A stretch of DNA of 64,000 bases from Streptomyces antnestii (GTDB lineage: Bacteria; Actinomycetota; Actinomycetes; Streptomycetales; Streptomycetaceae). The DNA lies in NCBI RefSeq assembly GCF_004005495.1, contig NZ_RZYA01000011.1, positions 124,001 to 188,000 of the forward strand. Direction: 5' to 3'. A program made the translations under genes and the position numbers. Each line of letters opens with the position of its first letter. The first letter of the stretch is position 1. Shown in pieces: positions 1 through 8,665 of the stretch. The notes under the pieces are model-generated. The model saw only the letters and a program-made list of their open reading frames with translations. It ran no database searches and had not been told where the DNA came from.

Positions 1-185
1 CGGGCCCGCATGCCGGGTGACGTTCCGGGCAGGCGACCACCGTACGTGCAGGCCCCGTCACCCGATCGGGCTAACCCGAGATGTCGTGGAGACGATCCGC
101 ACGCACGTTTGGAACGTAGAGCCCGTGGGGTGCGTACCCGTCGGCAACCGCGCCGACGACCGGACGGGCGCCGGGGAGGTGCGTG

Positions 186-824
186 ATGCCAGAGATTTCC
201 GTGGACGTCCACATCGGCCGATCCGTCACTGAGGTGTACGACTTCCTCTCCGACGCACGGAATCTCGAACTCTGGTTCTCCGGGGTCGACACCGTCGCAG
301 AGAGCCCAGGGCCGGCCGGACCCGGTGCGGCCCATGTGTACCGCTTCCCGGGGCGCCACCGGGACCATCTGCTCCAGTGCGTGGCGTACGTGCCCGGGGA
401 GCACCTCGTCTTCCGTGGCGACCGGATGTGGAACCCGCTCGGCACCCAGACGCCCGTCTACTCGTTCACGCTCTCCCCGCGCCGCCGCGGCACGCTCCTG
501 CGCCTCACGGTGCAGAGCCGCCTCGCGGGTGCCCTGGTGCTGCTCTCCCCCATGGTCGCGATGGCCTGGCGCCGCGACCTGCCGAGGGACGTACGCCGGC
601 TCGGCGAGCGTCTGGGAGCCCCGCACTGCCACGTCATCGACGCCCCGCGGCGGGTCCGCCTGCCCGTTCCGCCGTTCCCCCCGGCCCCCGCTCGGCCGGC
701 CACTCCGCCCGCCTATACGCCGACCGTCCCGCCCCGCCCACAGGTCCGGCCCGAGCTGCGTGCCGAGCAGCGCCCCGCCTCGGTCCCGGCCGCCCCGGAG
801 CGCGCCCCGCGCCCAGCGGCCTGA
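186..824 (+). CDS. SRPBCC-family (polyketide cyclase/START-like) protein
   Basis: The first 150 or so residues have the SRPBCC pattern: an opening strand (ISVDVHIGRSVTEVYDFLSD), a DARNLELWF turn, then beta strands with aromatic residues. This fold binds hydrophobic ligands. The last 60 residues are a Pro/Ala/Arg-rich low-complexity tail that looks disordered. I chose ATG 186 because GGGGAGGT at 173-180 lies 5 nt upstream; the GTG at 183 would be too close. It stands alone, in the same direction as the next gene but separated by about 100 bp. The ligand is unknown. A hydrophobic segment near residues 110-122 (GALVLLSPMVAMAW) fits the C-terminal helix of the fold rather than a membrane anchor. 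Confidence 0.75.
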   Translation: MPEISVDVHIGRSVTEVYDFLSDARNLELWFSGVDTVAESPGPAGPGAAHVYRFPGRHRDHLLQCVAYVPGEHLVFRGDRMWNPLGTQTPVYSFTLSPRRRGTLLRLTVQSRLAGALVLLSPMVAMAWRRDLPRDVRRLGERLGAPHCHVIDAPRRVRLPVPPFPPAPARPATPPAYTPTVPPRPQVRPELRAEQRPASVPAAPERAPRPAA

Positions 825-921
825 CCTCCGCACCACACGCTCACGCCGGACGTGAGCCGGCCCCGGGCGCACGAGAAATCAGCGTGCGCCCGGGGCCACG
901 CGGGCAGTAGCGTCGCCGTCC

Positions 922-1434
922 ATGACTCTCTCCCGCGTACGGCCTCCCTACGACGCCGACGAACGCACGCAGCTGGTCGCCTGGCTGGACATGCAGCGCG
1001 CCATCGTGGAGTGGAAGTGCGAGGGCGTCTCGGAGGAGGACGCCCATCGCTCCGTCCTCCCCGCGTCCCCGGCGATGACCCTGGCGGGGGTGGTGTCCCA
1101 CCTGCGGTGGGTCGAGCACTGCTGGTTCGAGGTCATGCTGCTCGGCGGCCCGGCCACGGGCCCGCAGTTCGACGACGGGCCGGAGGACGCCGACATGCTC
1201 GTCGACGGCGTTCCGCTCGACCAGCTCCTCGGCGAGTACGCGCACCAGTACGCCCGGTCGAACGAGATCACCGCCGCGCACTCGCTCGACCAGGCGGGCC
1301 GGCACCCCGAGTTCCGTGCGGGCTCCGCGAACCTCCGCTGGATCCTGCTGCACATGATCGAGGAGACCGCCCGGCACGCCGGCCACCTGGACACGATCCG
1401 CGAACTCCTCGACGGCCAGAAGGGCTACTACTGA
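922..1434 (+). CDS. DinB / DUF664 family protein
   Basis: A 170-residue protein with the DinB-like four-helix signature: an N-terminal helix with LVAWLDMQRAIVEWK, then LAGVVSHLRWVEHCWF with the conserved His, and near the C-terminus HMIEETARHAGHLDTIREL, whose histidines complete the usual three-His metal site. Actinobacterial members are often thiol (mycothiol)-dependent transferases, so a detoxification role is possible but inferred. There is no clear Shine-Dalgarno sequence. A TAGCGT hexamer at 908-913 lies 8 nt before the ATG, so the mRNA may be leaderless. The 3' end overlaps the convergent acyl-CoA synthetase gene by 7 bp. Confidence 0.85.
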   Translation: MTLSRVRPPYDADERTQLVAWLDMQRAIVEWKCEGVSEEDAHRSVLPASPAMTLAGVVSHLRWVEHCWFEVMLLGGPATGPQFDDGPEDADMLVDGVPLDQLLGEYAHQYARSNEITAAHSLDQAGRHPEFRAGSANLRWILLHMIEETARHAGHLDTIRELLDGQKGYY

Positions 1435-3164
1435 CGGACCGGACCCCGAGCGCTGTGCCGACTCCCGTCGGCGAGCTGCTGCGCGCGAGCCGCCAGGTCC
1501 ACCTTCCGGATCTTCATGGTGGTCGTCATCGGCATCTCCTCGACGATCTCCACGAGCGGAACCTTGTACGGCGCCATGCTCTCGCGGGCCCATTCCCGCA
1601 ACACCGACGCGTCCACCGAACCTTTCTGACGGAGCGTCACGAAGGCGACCGGGACCTGGCCCCTCGTCGCGTCGGCGGCCGGGACCACGGCGGCCGTGTG
1701 CACCTCGGGGTGGCGGCACAGCAGCATTTCGACCTCGGCGGGAAAGACGCTCATGCCCTTCACCTTGATGAGGTCCTTGTCCCGGCCGAGGTAGTGCAGA
1801 CAGCCGTCCTCGTCGATCCGCCCGTTGTCCCCCGTGTGCAGCCAGCCGTCGCGCAGCTGGCGGGCCGTGGCGTCCGGCTTGTTCCAGTAGCCGGTCGTCA
1901 CCGAGGGGCTGCGCACGATGATCTCGCCCGCCTCGCCGAGCGGCAGGGGTTCGCCGGTGACGGGCGACACCACGGCGATGTCCGTGCCGGGCATGGGCAG
2001 TCCGCAGAAGACGGGCTCGGCGTGCAGATCGTGGTCCCCGTCCTGGAACCCGTAGGGCGTCACGTCGATCGTGTGGGTCTCGGTCATCCCGTACGCGGCC
2101 TCGCGCAGGACCGAGTGGGGACCCGCGGCGGCCGTCCAGGCGCGCCGGACCTCGACGTCGAGCTTGCGGATGAACGAGGTGCACAGCGGGTCGACCAGGG
2201 AGCCGAGGTCGTACGAGGCGAAGTCGGGCCTGGCGAGCAGTTCGAGGTAGTTCTCGACGGTGCCGACCATCGTGGTGACCTTGTGGGCGTCGACGGCCCG
2301 CAGCACGCGCGCCGGGTCCCAGCGGGGCAGGAGGACCGAAGTCCCGCCCATCATCAGGGGGTTGAGGATGCCGAGGTCCTCACCGGCGATCCAGAATATG
2401 GGGATGTAGCACAGGATCACGACCTCGCCGTCGGCCGTCTGGCGGGTGGCTCCGGCGCTGGTGGCGATGGTGTAGATCATGTGCCGCTGGGAGTGCATGC
2501 AGCCCTTGGGGAGGCCGGAGGTGCCGCCGGTGTAGTTCAGGGCGGCCAGCGCGTCGAGGTCGGCCGGGGGGCCGTCGACCGGTTCGTGGGCCACTGCCTG
2601 GGCCCAGGTGTGGACCGGGAGCCCGTCGACCGCCTCGGGTTCGGGGGCCTCGCCCGCGTCGGTCATCTCCAGGAGCGTGGTGACGAACACCCGGCGCACG
2701 GCGGTCTGTTCGCGCACGGAGGCGAGCAGGGGCAGGAAGGTGTCGAGGGTGACGACCGTCTCGGCGCCGCTGTCCTGGAGCTCGTAGGCGAGTTCGGCGC
2801 TCTGGAACATGGGGTTGACCGGCACGTGTACGGCGCCGAGGCGCAGGATCGCGAGGAACGCGATGAGGAACTGCGGGCAGTTGGGCAGGTGGACCGCGAC
2901 CCGGTCGCCGGGTGCCACCCCTTCGGCGGCGAGCCGACCGGCAAGGCGGCGGCTCAGCTCGTCGAGTTCCCGGTAGGTGAGCGTACGGTCCTCGAAGACG
3001 ACGGCCGCCCGGTCGGGGCGCAGCCTCGCCCAGTGGGCGACATGGTCCGGGACGGAGATCTCGCCGAGCGGGTAGACCGCTTCGGACGGTGTGCCGTGCG
3101 GGCGGACCCGGGCCTGACGGGCGCGCAGGTCCGCCAGATACTCGTCGTACCCCTCTGTCTTCAT
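1428..3164 (-). CDS. AMP-forming acyl-CoA synthetase (fatty-acid CoA ligase)
   Basis: A 578-residue member of the adenylate-forming superfamily that would activate a carboxylic acid through acyl-AMP to its CoA thioester. The phosphate-binding loop is YTGGTSGLPKGC, the A5-type motif is YGMTETH, the hinge/A8 region reads GWLHTGDNGRIDEDGCLHYLGRDKD, and the catalytic lysine is probably in MKIRKVDL near the C-terminus. There is no signal peptide. ATG 3164 is preceded by AAGGAG, so I prefer it to longer upstream possibilities. Transcribed in the same direction 56 bp downstream of the biotin-dependent carboxylase, it probably supplies or shares acyl-CoA substrates with it, suggesting a small catabolic operon under the divergent TetR regulator. 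The substrate is not identifiable. Confidence 0.9.
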   Translation of the reverse strand: MKTEGYDEYLADLRARQARVRPHGTPSEAVYPLGEISVPDHVAHWARLRPDRAAVVFEDRTLTYRELDELSRRLAGRLAAEGVAPGDRVAVHLPNCPQFLIAFLAILRLGAVHVPVNPMFQSAELAYELQDSGAETVVTLDTFLPLLASVREQTAVRRVFVTTLLEMTDAGEAPEPEAVDGLPVHTWAQAVAHEPVDGPPADLDALAALNYTGGTSGLPKGCMHSQRHMIYTIATSAGATRQTADGEVVILCYIPIFWIAGEDLGILNPLMMGGTSVLLPRWDPARVLRAVDAHKVTTMVGTVENYLELLARPDFASYDLGSLVDPLCTSFIRKLDVEVRRAWTAAAGPHSVLREAAYGMTETHTIDVTPYGFQDGDHDLHAEPVFCGLPMPGTDIAVVSPVTGEPLPLGEAGEIIVRSPSVTTGYWNKPDATARQLRDGWLHTGDNGRIDEDGCLHYLGRDKDLIKVKGMSVFPAEVEMLLCRHPEVHTAAVVPAADATRGQVPVAFVTLRQKGSVDASVLREWARESMAPYKVPLVEIVEEMPMTTTMKIRKVDLAARAQQLADGSRHSARGPVRQ

Positions 3165-3219
3165 GCCGCTCCTTGGTTGTGTCCCGACCTGGGCTATCCG
3201 GACCTTCACCGCACCGGCG

Positions 3220-6200
3220 TCACCACGTGTCGACGAACCGACGGCGTTCGGGCGCCGTGGCCGCCCGCGGATCCGGGTGCGGGGTGTGCTGGGCGAACGT
3301 CATGGTGATCCAGCGGCGGGTGTCGGCGGGGTCGATCACGTCGTCGACCTCGAAGGTGGTCGCCGCGCTGAGCGCCTTGCCCTGCTCGTAACTCTGCGCA
3401 AGGAGCTCGTCGTACGTGCGCTGCCGCTCCTGCGGGTCGGCGACGGCCTCGAGTTCGCGGCGGTAGCCGAGCCGGACGCCGCCTTCCAGGCCCATCGGGC
3501 CGATCTCGCCGGTGGGCCAGGCGACCGTCGCCGTGTGGGCGCGGAAGCCGCCGCCGGTCATCGCCATCGCGCCGAGGCCGTAGCCCTTGCGCAGGACGGC
3601 GGAGAAGACCGGGACGCCGAGGTGGGCGCCCGCGACGAACAGCCGGCTGAAGTGGCGTACCGTCGCCGTCTTTTCGGCGTCGGGGCCCACCATGAACCCG
3701 GGGGTGTCGCACAGGGTGACGACGGGCAGGCCGTGGGCGTCGCAGAGTTGCAGGAAGCGGGCCATCTTGTCGGCCGCGTCGCTGTCGATGGCACCGCCGA
3801 GGTGCTGGGGATTGTTGGCGACCACGCCCATGGGGCGGCCTTCGACCCGTACGAGCGCGGTGATGACGCCGACGCCGAACCGGGGCCGCAGTTCGAGGAC
3901 CGAGCCGGTGTCGGCGAGGAGGGTGACCGCCTCGCGGACGTCGTACGCGCGCAGCCGGTTCTCGGGGACGACGTGCCGCAGGAGGCGCTGGTCGGCGCAG
4001 TCCCATTCGGTCAGGTCGCCCTGGAAGTAGGAGAGGTACTTCTTGGCCACGGCGACGGCCTCGGCCTCGTCCTCGACCAGGATGTCGACGACGCCGTTCG
4101 GGACCTGGACCGACATCGGCCCGACCTCCTCGGGCAGGAACTGCCCGAGGCCGCCCGCCTCGATCATCGCGGGGCCCGCCATGCCGACCGAGGCGTCGGC
4201 CGTCGCGATGATGACGTCGCAGCAGCCGAGGAGCGCGGCGTTGCCCGCGAAACAGCGCCCGGCGACGACGCCGACCGTCGGCACCTGGCCGCTGAGCCGG
4301 GCCAGCGTGGCGAACGTCGGCACGTCGAGGCCCGCGACCGCCATGTGGTCGGTGTCGCCCGGGCGTCCGCCGCCGCCCTCGGCGAAGAGCACGACCGGTA
4401 TCCGCTGCCGCTCGGCGAGTTCGAGCATGCGGTCGGTCTTCTTGTGGTTGAGCATGCCCTGCGTCCCGGCGAGGACCGTGTAGTCGTACGCAAGGACCGC
4501 GCACTGGCCGCGCCGTTCGCCGAACAGCTCGCCGTTGACCTGGGCCACGCCGGTGACGATGCCGTCGGCGGGGGTGTTGGCGATCAGGTCGTCGAGGGTC
4601 CTGCGGCGGCGCTGAGCGGCGATGGCCAGGGCGCCGTACTCGGTGAAGGTGCCCGGGTCGCACAGGTCGGCGAGGTTCTCGCGGGCGGTGCGGTGGCCGG
4701 TGCGCCGGCGCCGCTCGACGGCCTGCGGCCTGGCTTCGTCGAGGCCGACGCGGTGGCGCTCGACGACCTCGGCGAGGTCCGGCCTGATCGCGTCGAGATC
4801 CACCTCGGCCGCCGCCTGCCCGGCGTTCTCGCTGTCCGACGACGGTGTGAAGACGACGAGTTCGGCCCCCGCGGGCACGACGTCACCGACGCTCGCGCGG
4901 ACCTCCCGCACGACACCGCCGCGGGGCGCGGTCAGGACGTGTTCCATCTTCATGGCTTCCAGCACGACCAGGGGCGCGCCCGCGGCCACCTCGGCGCCCG
5001 GCGCCACGCACACCTCGACGACGCTGCCCGCGGACGGGGCGGTGAGGGCCGAGCCGTGGTTGTCCCGGGAAGGGGCGGCTCCCGGTACGAGCTTGTCGAG
5101 GTGCTCGTTGACGAACGCGGTCGTCACCGTGCCGTCCCGGAAGGCGTCGTGGCGCAGGACGGCGCGCAGCAGCGGAACGTTCGACGGGACCCCGGCGAGC
5201 GTGAACTCGTCGAGGGCCCCGGCCGCGCGCGCGGCCGCGTCGGCGAAGTCACCGCGATGGGTACGGGTGACCACCTTGGCGACGAGCGAGTCGTACGACC
5301 CCGTGATGTCGAGTCCCGCGCGGCCGTGGGTGTCCACGCGCACGCCGGGGCCGCCGGGTGCCTCGAAGGCGGTCAGGGTGCCCTGCGACGCACGGGCCGT
5401 GCCGTCGGCGGACAGCTCCTCCAGGTTGACGCGGGTCTGGATCGCGAAGCCGCGCGGCTCGGGGATGTCGCCCTGGAGCAGGCCCAGTTCGGCCAGGGTC
5501 CTGCCCTGGGCGAGGCGCAGCTGCGTGGCGACCAGGTCGACGCCGGTGAGTTCCTCGGTGATGGTGTGCTCGACCTGGAGCCGGGGGTTCGTCTCGATGA
5601 AGTAGTGGGCGTCCGGGTCGTCCGCGTCGACGAGGAACTCGAAGGTGCCGAGGCCGAGATAGCGGGTCGCGGAGGCCATCGTGAGCGCCGCTTCGATCAG
5701 CCGGTCGCGCGCGGGGGCGGGGAGCCAGGGGCTCGGGGCGACCTCGATCAGCTTCTGGTTGCGGCGCTGGACCGAGCACTCCCGGTCCCACAGGTGGGTC
5801 ACCTGGCCGGTGCCGTCCCCGACGACCTGGATCTCGATGTGCTTGGCGCGGGGCAGCAGTTGCTCGACGTACACGTCCCCGTTGCCGAAGGCGCGCTCCG
5901 CCTCGGAGCGGCAGCGTTCGTAGGCCCAGGGCAGGTCGGAGGCGTCGCGCACGGCGCGCATGCCGCGGCCGCCGCCGCCGGCGACCGCCTTCACCATGAC
6001 GCCGTCGCGGACGCCGGCGAGGAACTCCGTGGCCTCGGCGAGCGAGGTCGGGGCGTCGGTCGCGCCGAGGACGGGGACGCCGTGCCGGACGGCGAGCGCG
6101 CGTGAGCTCGCCTTGTCGCCGAAGAGGGCGAGGAGCTGCGGAGTGGGTCCGACGAAGGTGAGGCCTGCCGCCGCGCACGCCTCGGCGAACGCGGCGTTCT

Positions 6201-6501
6201 CGCTCAGGAACCCGTAGCCGGGGTGGACGAGCCCGCACCCGGCGCGGCGCGCGACGTCGACGAGCTGTGCCGCGTCGAGGTACGCGGCGACGCCCTCGCC
6301 CCTGAGCAGGTGGGCCTCGTCGGCCAGGCGCACATGGGCCGCGTCGCGTTCCTCCGCCGTGTACACGGCCACGGTCCGCAGGCCTAGCGCCGCCGCGGCC
6401 CGGTGGATGCGCACCGCGATCTCACCGCGGTTGGCGATCAGGACACCTGTCTGGACATCTGTCTGGACGCCTGCCCGAACACCTGCCTGGACACCTGTCA
6501 T
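3220..6501 (-). CDS. Single-chain biotin-dependent acyl-CoA carboxylase (BC-BCCP-CT fusion)
   Basis: A 1093-residue fusion. Residues about 20-470 are biotin carboxylase (VLIANRGEIAVRI, then the glycine-rich GGGGRGMRAV ATP loop and NPRLQVEHTITEE). About 480-560 are the biotinyl domain with the attachment lysine in EAMKMEH. From about 570 to the end is a two-part carboxyltransferase like the propionyl/methylcrotonyl-CoA carboxylase beta subunit (GGGGRPGDTD, AGRCFAGNAAL, LCDTPGFMVGPDAEKT). It would carboxylate an acyl-CoA in one polypeptide, where most homologues use separate subunits. GGAGGAG sits upstream of ATG 6501. The first 20 codons are a 12-bp tandem repeat, so the true N-terminus may be shorter. 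It faces the TetR gene and precedes the acyl-CoA synthetase. Confidence 0.92.
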   Translation of the reverse strand: MTGVQAGVRAGVQTDVQTGVLIANRGEIAVRIHRAAAALGLRTVAVYTAEERDAAHVRLADEAHLLRGEGVAAYLDAAQLVDVARRAGCGLVHPGYGFLSENAAFAEACAAAGLTFVGPTPQLLALFGDKASSRALAVRHGVPVLGATDAPTSLAEATEFLAGVRDGVMVKAVAGGGGRGMRAVRDASDLPWAYERCRSEAERAFGNGDVYVEQLLPRAKHIEIQVVGDGTGQVTHLWDRECSVQRRNQKLIEVAPSPWLPAPARDRLIEAALTMASATRYLGLGTFEFLVDADDPDAHYFIETNPRLQVEHTITEELTGVDLVATQLRLAQGRTLAELGLLQGDIPEPRGFAIQTRVNLEELSADGTARASQGTLTAFEAPGGPGVRVDTHGRAGLDITGSYDSLVAKVVTRTHRGDFADAAARAAGALDEFTLAGVPSNVPLLRAVLRHDAFRDGTVTTAFVNEHLDKLVPGAAPSRDNHGSALTAPSAGSVVEVCVAPGAEVAAGAPLVVLEAMKMEHVLTAPRGGVVREVRASVGDVVPAGAELVVFTPSSDSENAGQAAAEVDLDAIRPDLAEVVERHRVGLDEARPQAVERRRRTGHRTARENLADLCDPGTFTEYGALAIAAQRRRRTLDDLIANTPADGIVTGVAQVNGELFGERRGQCAVLAYDYTVLAGTQGMLNHKKTDRMLELAERQRIPVVLFAEGGGGRPGDTDHMAVAGLDVPTFATLARLSGQVPTVGVVAGRCFAGNAALLGCCDVIIATADASVGMAGPAMIEAGGLGQFLPEEVGPMSVQVPNGVVDILVEDEAEAVAVAKKYLSYFQGDLTEWDCADQRLLRHVVPENRLRAYDVREAVTLLADTGSVLELRPRFGVGVITALVRVEGRPMGVVANNPQHLGGAIDSDAADKMARFLQLCDAHGLPVVTLCDTPGFMVGPDAEKTATVRHFSRLFVAGAHLGVPVFSAVLRKGYGLGAMAMTGGGFRAHTATVAWPTGEIGPMGLEGGVRLGYRRELEAVADPQERQRTYDELLAQSYEQGKALSAATTFEVDDVIDPADTRRWITMTFAQHTPHPDPRAATAPERRRFVDTW
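6439..6498 (-). repeat. Five tandem 12-bp units encoding a four-residue repeat
   Basis: Read on the minus strand directly after the start codon, five 12-nt units of the form ACAGGTGTCCAG follow each other with few substitutions. They encode TGVQ, AGVR, AGVQ, TDVQ and TGVL. The carboxylase core begins immediately after the last unit. Unit number could change by slippage without breaking the frame. Confidence 0.9.
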
Positions 6502-6572
6502 GGGACGTCTCCTCCACGGGCCGGTACGTGACGGCTTCCGGACCCGCCGGGGAACGGCGGACGGACCGGTGC

Positions 6573-6641
6573 GTTGACGTTGGTGTCAACGTCAACAGCG
6601 GCTCCAGTCTGCGTTGACGCTCCCGTCAACGTCAATATCCT
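6573..6641. promoter_or_regulatory. Twin TetR operators and divergent promoter
   Basis: Two 18-bp inverted repeats share the form GTTGAC-N6-GTCAAC: 6573-6590 (GTTGACGTTGGTGTCAAC) and 6613-6630 (GTTGACGCTCCCGTCAAC), with starts 40 bp apart. Each is followed by an extra GTCAA half-site. On the plus strand, TTGACG (6614-6619) inside the second operator and TATCCT (6636-6641) form a promoter with a 16-bp spacer, 6 nt before the TetR start. On the minus strand a TTGACA lies inside the first operator and may serve the carboxylase. The layout predicts autorepression and control of the carboxylase operon. Confidence 0.8.
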
Positions 6642-6647
6642 GAGGGC

Positions 6648-7298
6648 ATGCCGATCGCGAGAAACTCCTGGACCGTGCGCGACAAGCTCGACCGCCAGGA
6701 CAGTGCCACCCGCGCCCGCCTGCTCACGGCGGCCCGCACGGTCTTCGAGCGGCGCGGCTACGCACGCACGACGATCGCCGACATCACGGCGGAGGCGGAC
6801 GTCGGCCGCGCCACGTTCTACGTCTACTTCGCCTCCAAGCAGGACGTCTTCGCCGTGCTCGCCGCGGACCTGCGGGACCGGTTCCTCGCCGCACAGGAGG
6901 CCACGGGCCCCGACGCCGAGGACCCGTACCTGCTCGCCGAGCACACCAACGCCGCGTTCCTGGACGCGTACGTCGACAACCTCGCGTTCCTGACGGTGCT
7001 GGAACACCAGTCGCTCACGGATCCGGCGATGCGGGGGCTTCGCGACGAGATCCGCGACCGGCCGCGCGGGCGCACCGCGCGCTACATCGCCCGCCTGGTA
7101 CGGCAGGGCCTGGCCGAGCCCGCCGGGTCACCGGAGTCCGTGGCCGCCGCCGCGGGCGGCATGGTCGCGAGCTTCGCCCAGACCGTCGCGGCCGACCCCA
7201 CGACACGCGACCGGGCCGTCGCCGAGCTGACCGCGATGTACCTGCGGCTGCTCGGGCTCACGCCCCGGGCCGGACAGCGGCCACCTCAGGACGTGTGA
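6648..7298 (+). CDS. TetR/AcrR-family transcriptional regulator
   Basis: A 216-residue protein. The N-terminal TetR helix-turn-helix is complete (ARTVFERRGYARTTIADITA, then VGRATFYVYFASKQDVFAVL). The remainder is an all-helical ligand-binding domain that should sense a small molecule, plausibly an acyl-CoA given the divergent carboxylase and acyl-CoA synthetase. ATG 6648 lies only 6 nt downstream of a TATCCT -10 box, so translation may be leaderless. The two operators directly upstream make this the likely repressor of both transcription units. Confidence 0.9.
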   Translation: MPIARNSWTVRDKLDRQDSATRARLLTAARTVFERRGYARTTIADITAEADVGRATFYVYFASKQDVFAVLAADLRDRFLAAQEATGPDAEDPYLLAEHTNAAFLDAYVDNLAFLTVLEHQSLTDPAMRGLRDEIRDRPRGRTARYIARLVRQGLAEPAGSPESVAAAAGGMVASFAQTVAADPTTRDRAVAELTAMYLRLLGLTPRAGQRPPQDV

Positions 7299-7398
7299 CG
7301 CCCGCCCCCGTCAGCCGTACGGCTCTCCCCCGCTCGCGTCCCGCCACCGCTCATGTGTTGGCTTGACCAAAGCGTCCGGACGGAGGGGGAAGTTCCTC

Positions 7399-7956
7399 AT
7401 GGAGACACCGCGTGCGCCCTACGGCCAGAACCCCGGCTACGGGCAGGATCAGCAGCACTTCTACGGGCCCGACCCCGCGCACCCCGGCTACCCGGACTAC
7501 GGGCCGACCGTCGACGGCCCCGCGCCACCGCCCCCGCGATCACGCGTCGACGCCCGCAAGGTCTGGTCCGGCGGCGTGATGACCGCGCTCGTCGCCGCCC
7601 TGACGGCGGTCGCCGGGATGCTGCTCGTGCGCGGAGTCCTCGGCATCGCCGTGTTCGCGCCCGAGGGCGACGGCGCGATGGGCGACGCCTCCACGGGCCT
7701 GCTGGCCGGTGGCGCCGCCGTCGCGGCCCTCGTCGCGACGGTGCTCCTGCACCTCCTGTGCCTCGGCACGCCGCAGCCCTGGCGGTTCTTCTCCTGGATC
7801 GTCACGCTTGCCACGTTCGTCATGGTGCTGCTGCCCTTCACCACGTCGGCGGACGTCGCGACGAAGGTGGGCACGGCCGCCGTGTTCGCCGCCGTCGGAC
7901 TCACCATCGGGATCCTCCTCACCCCCGTGGCCCGCGGGGCGGTGCGCGGGCGCTGA
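7399..7956 (+). CDS. Four-helix membrane protein (DUF6069-like)
   Basis: A 185-residue protein. Residues 1-45 are a Pro/Tyr/Gly-rich cytoplasmic tail (PYGQNPGYGQDQQ), followed by four hydrophobic spans around residues 55-75, 95-115, 125-142 and 150-170. The arrangement resembles the DUF6069 family of actinobacterial membrane proteins, whose function is unknown. I chose ATG 7399 because a purine-rich GGAGGGGGA stretch sits 7-8 nt upstream; a TTG 36 nt earlier has no such site. The stop region contains two direct copies of GACAGCGCCT. Confidence 0.75.
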   Translation: METPRAPYGQNPGYGQDQQHFYGPDPAHPGYPDYGPTVDGPAPPPPRSRVDARKVWSGGVMTALVAALTAVAGMLLVRGVLGIAVFAPEGDGAMGDASTGLLAGGAAVAALVATVLLHLLCLGTPQPWRFFSWIVTLATFVMVLLPFTTSADVATKVGTAAVFAAVGLTIGILLTPVARGAVRGR

Positions 7957-8031
7957 CAGCGCCTGACAGCGCCTGACCGGGGGTCCCGCCCCCGCCGCGG
8001 GCCGGTGAGCACGCCCGGCTACCGTGGCGCC

Positions 8032-8616
8032 ATGGAACTCATAGGTGAGATCACCGCCGGCCGCCCCCTGCTCGTGCTGGCCGTGAAGGAAGAGGCGCAG
8101 TTCCTCGACACCGGTCTCCCGGTCCTGCTCACCGGCATGGGCAAGGTCAACGCGGCCACCGCCCTCGCCACCGTCCTGGCCCGCGGCCCCCGCCCCTCGG
8201 GCATCGTGAACCTGGGCACGGCGGGCGCGCTGCGCCCCGGATGGACGGGCACCCATGTCATCGGCTCCGTGCTCCAGCACGACCTCGACGACGCCGTGCT
8301 CGCCTCGCTCACGGGCGAGACCTACGGTCCGCCGATCGAACTGCCCGACCGCGACGGCCCCGCCCTCGCGACGGGCGACTCCTTCGTCTCCGACGAGACG
8401 GCCCGCGCGCGCCTGGCCGAACTGGCCCCGCTGGTCGACATGGAGGGCTACGCGCTCGCGTCCGCCGCCCAGCAGGCCTGCGTCCCGCTGCGCATCGTCA
8501 AACACGTGAGCGACGAGGCGGGCGACGGCGCGGCGCTGACGTGGCGCGAATCGGTCGCCGGGTGCGCGCGCGTCCTCGCCGACTGGGCCGCGCGGAACCT
8601 CCCAGTACACCCCTGA
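8032..8616 (+). CDS. Nucleosidase / purine-nucleoside phosphorylase-like protein
   Basis: A 194-residue member of the PNP/MTA-SAH nucleosidase superfamily. It shows the early glycine motif LLTGMGKVNAATAL, the NLGTAGALRPG loop, and the substrate-binding VDMEGYALASAAQ segment whose Met-Glu contacts the ribose. An Asp in FVSDE and another in VKHVSDEAG could act as the catalytic acid. At under 200 residues it is shorter than the typical 230-residue MTA/SAH nucleosidase, so the substrate is uncertain. ATG 8032 follows TACCGT (8020-8025) by 6 nt with no ribosome site, which suggests a leaderless message. An in-frame GTG lies at 8005. Confidence 0.75.
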   Translation: MELIGEITAGRPLLVLAVKEEAQFLDTGLPVLLTGMGKVNAATALATVLARGPRPSGIVNLGTAGALRPGWTGTHVIGSVLQHDLDDAVLASLTGETYGPPIELPDRDGPALATGDSFVSDETARARLAELAPLVDMEGYALASAAQQACVPLRIVKHVSDEAGDGAALTWRESVAGCARVLADWAARNLPVHP

Positions 8617-8665
8617 CCGACTCCCCCGGCGGGTGCGGGCGACCGCGATGAGATGATCGCGGCCC

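Noticed and set aside
852..3308. 818-codon plus-strand reading frame
   Set aside because: It is the antisense shadow of the acyl-CoA synthetase; in high-GC DNA the complementary frame of a biased gene is often open. The product shows no fold, and the synthetase motifs are clear on the minus strand.
3163..6105. 980-codon plus-strand reading frame
   Set aside because: Antisense shadow of the carboxylase gene with low-complexity Gly/Asp/Arg composition.
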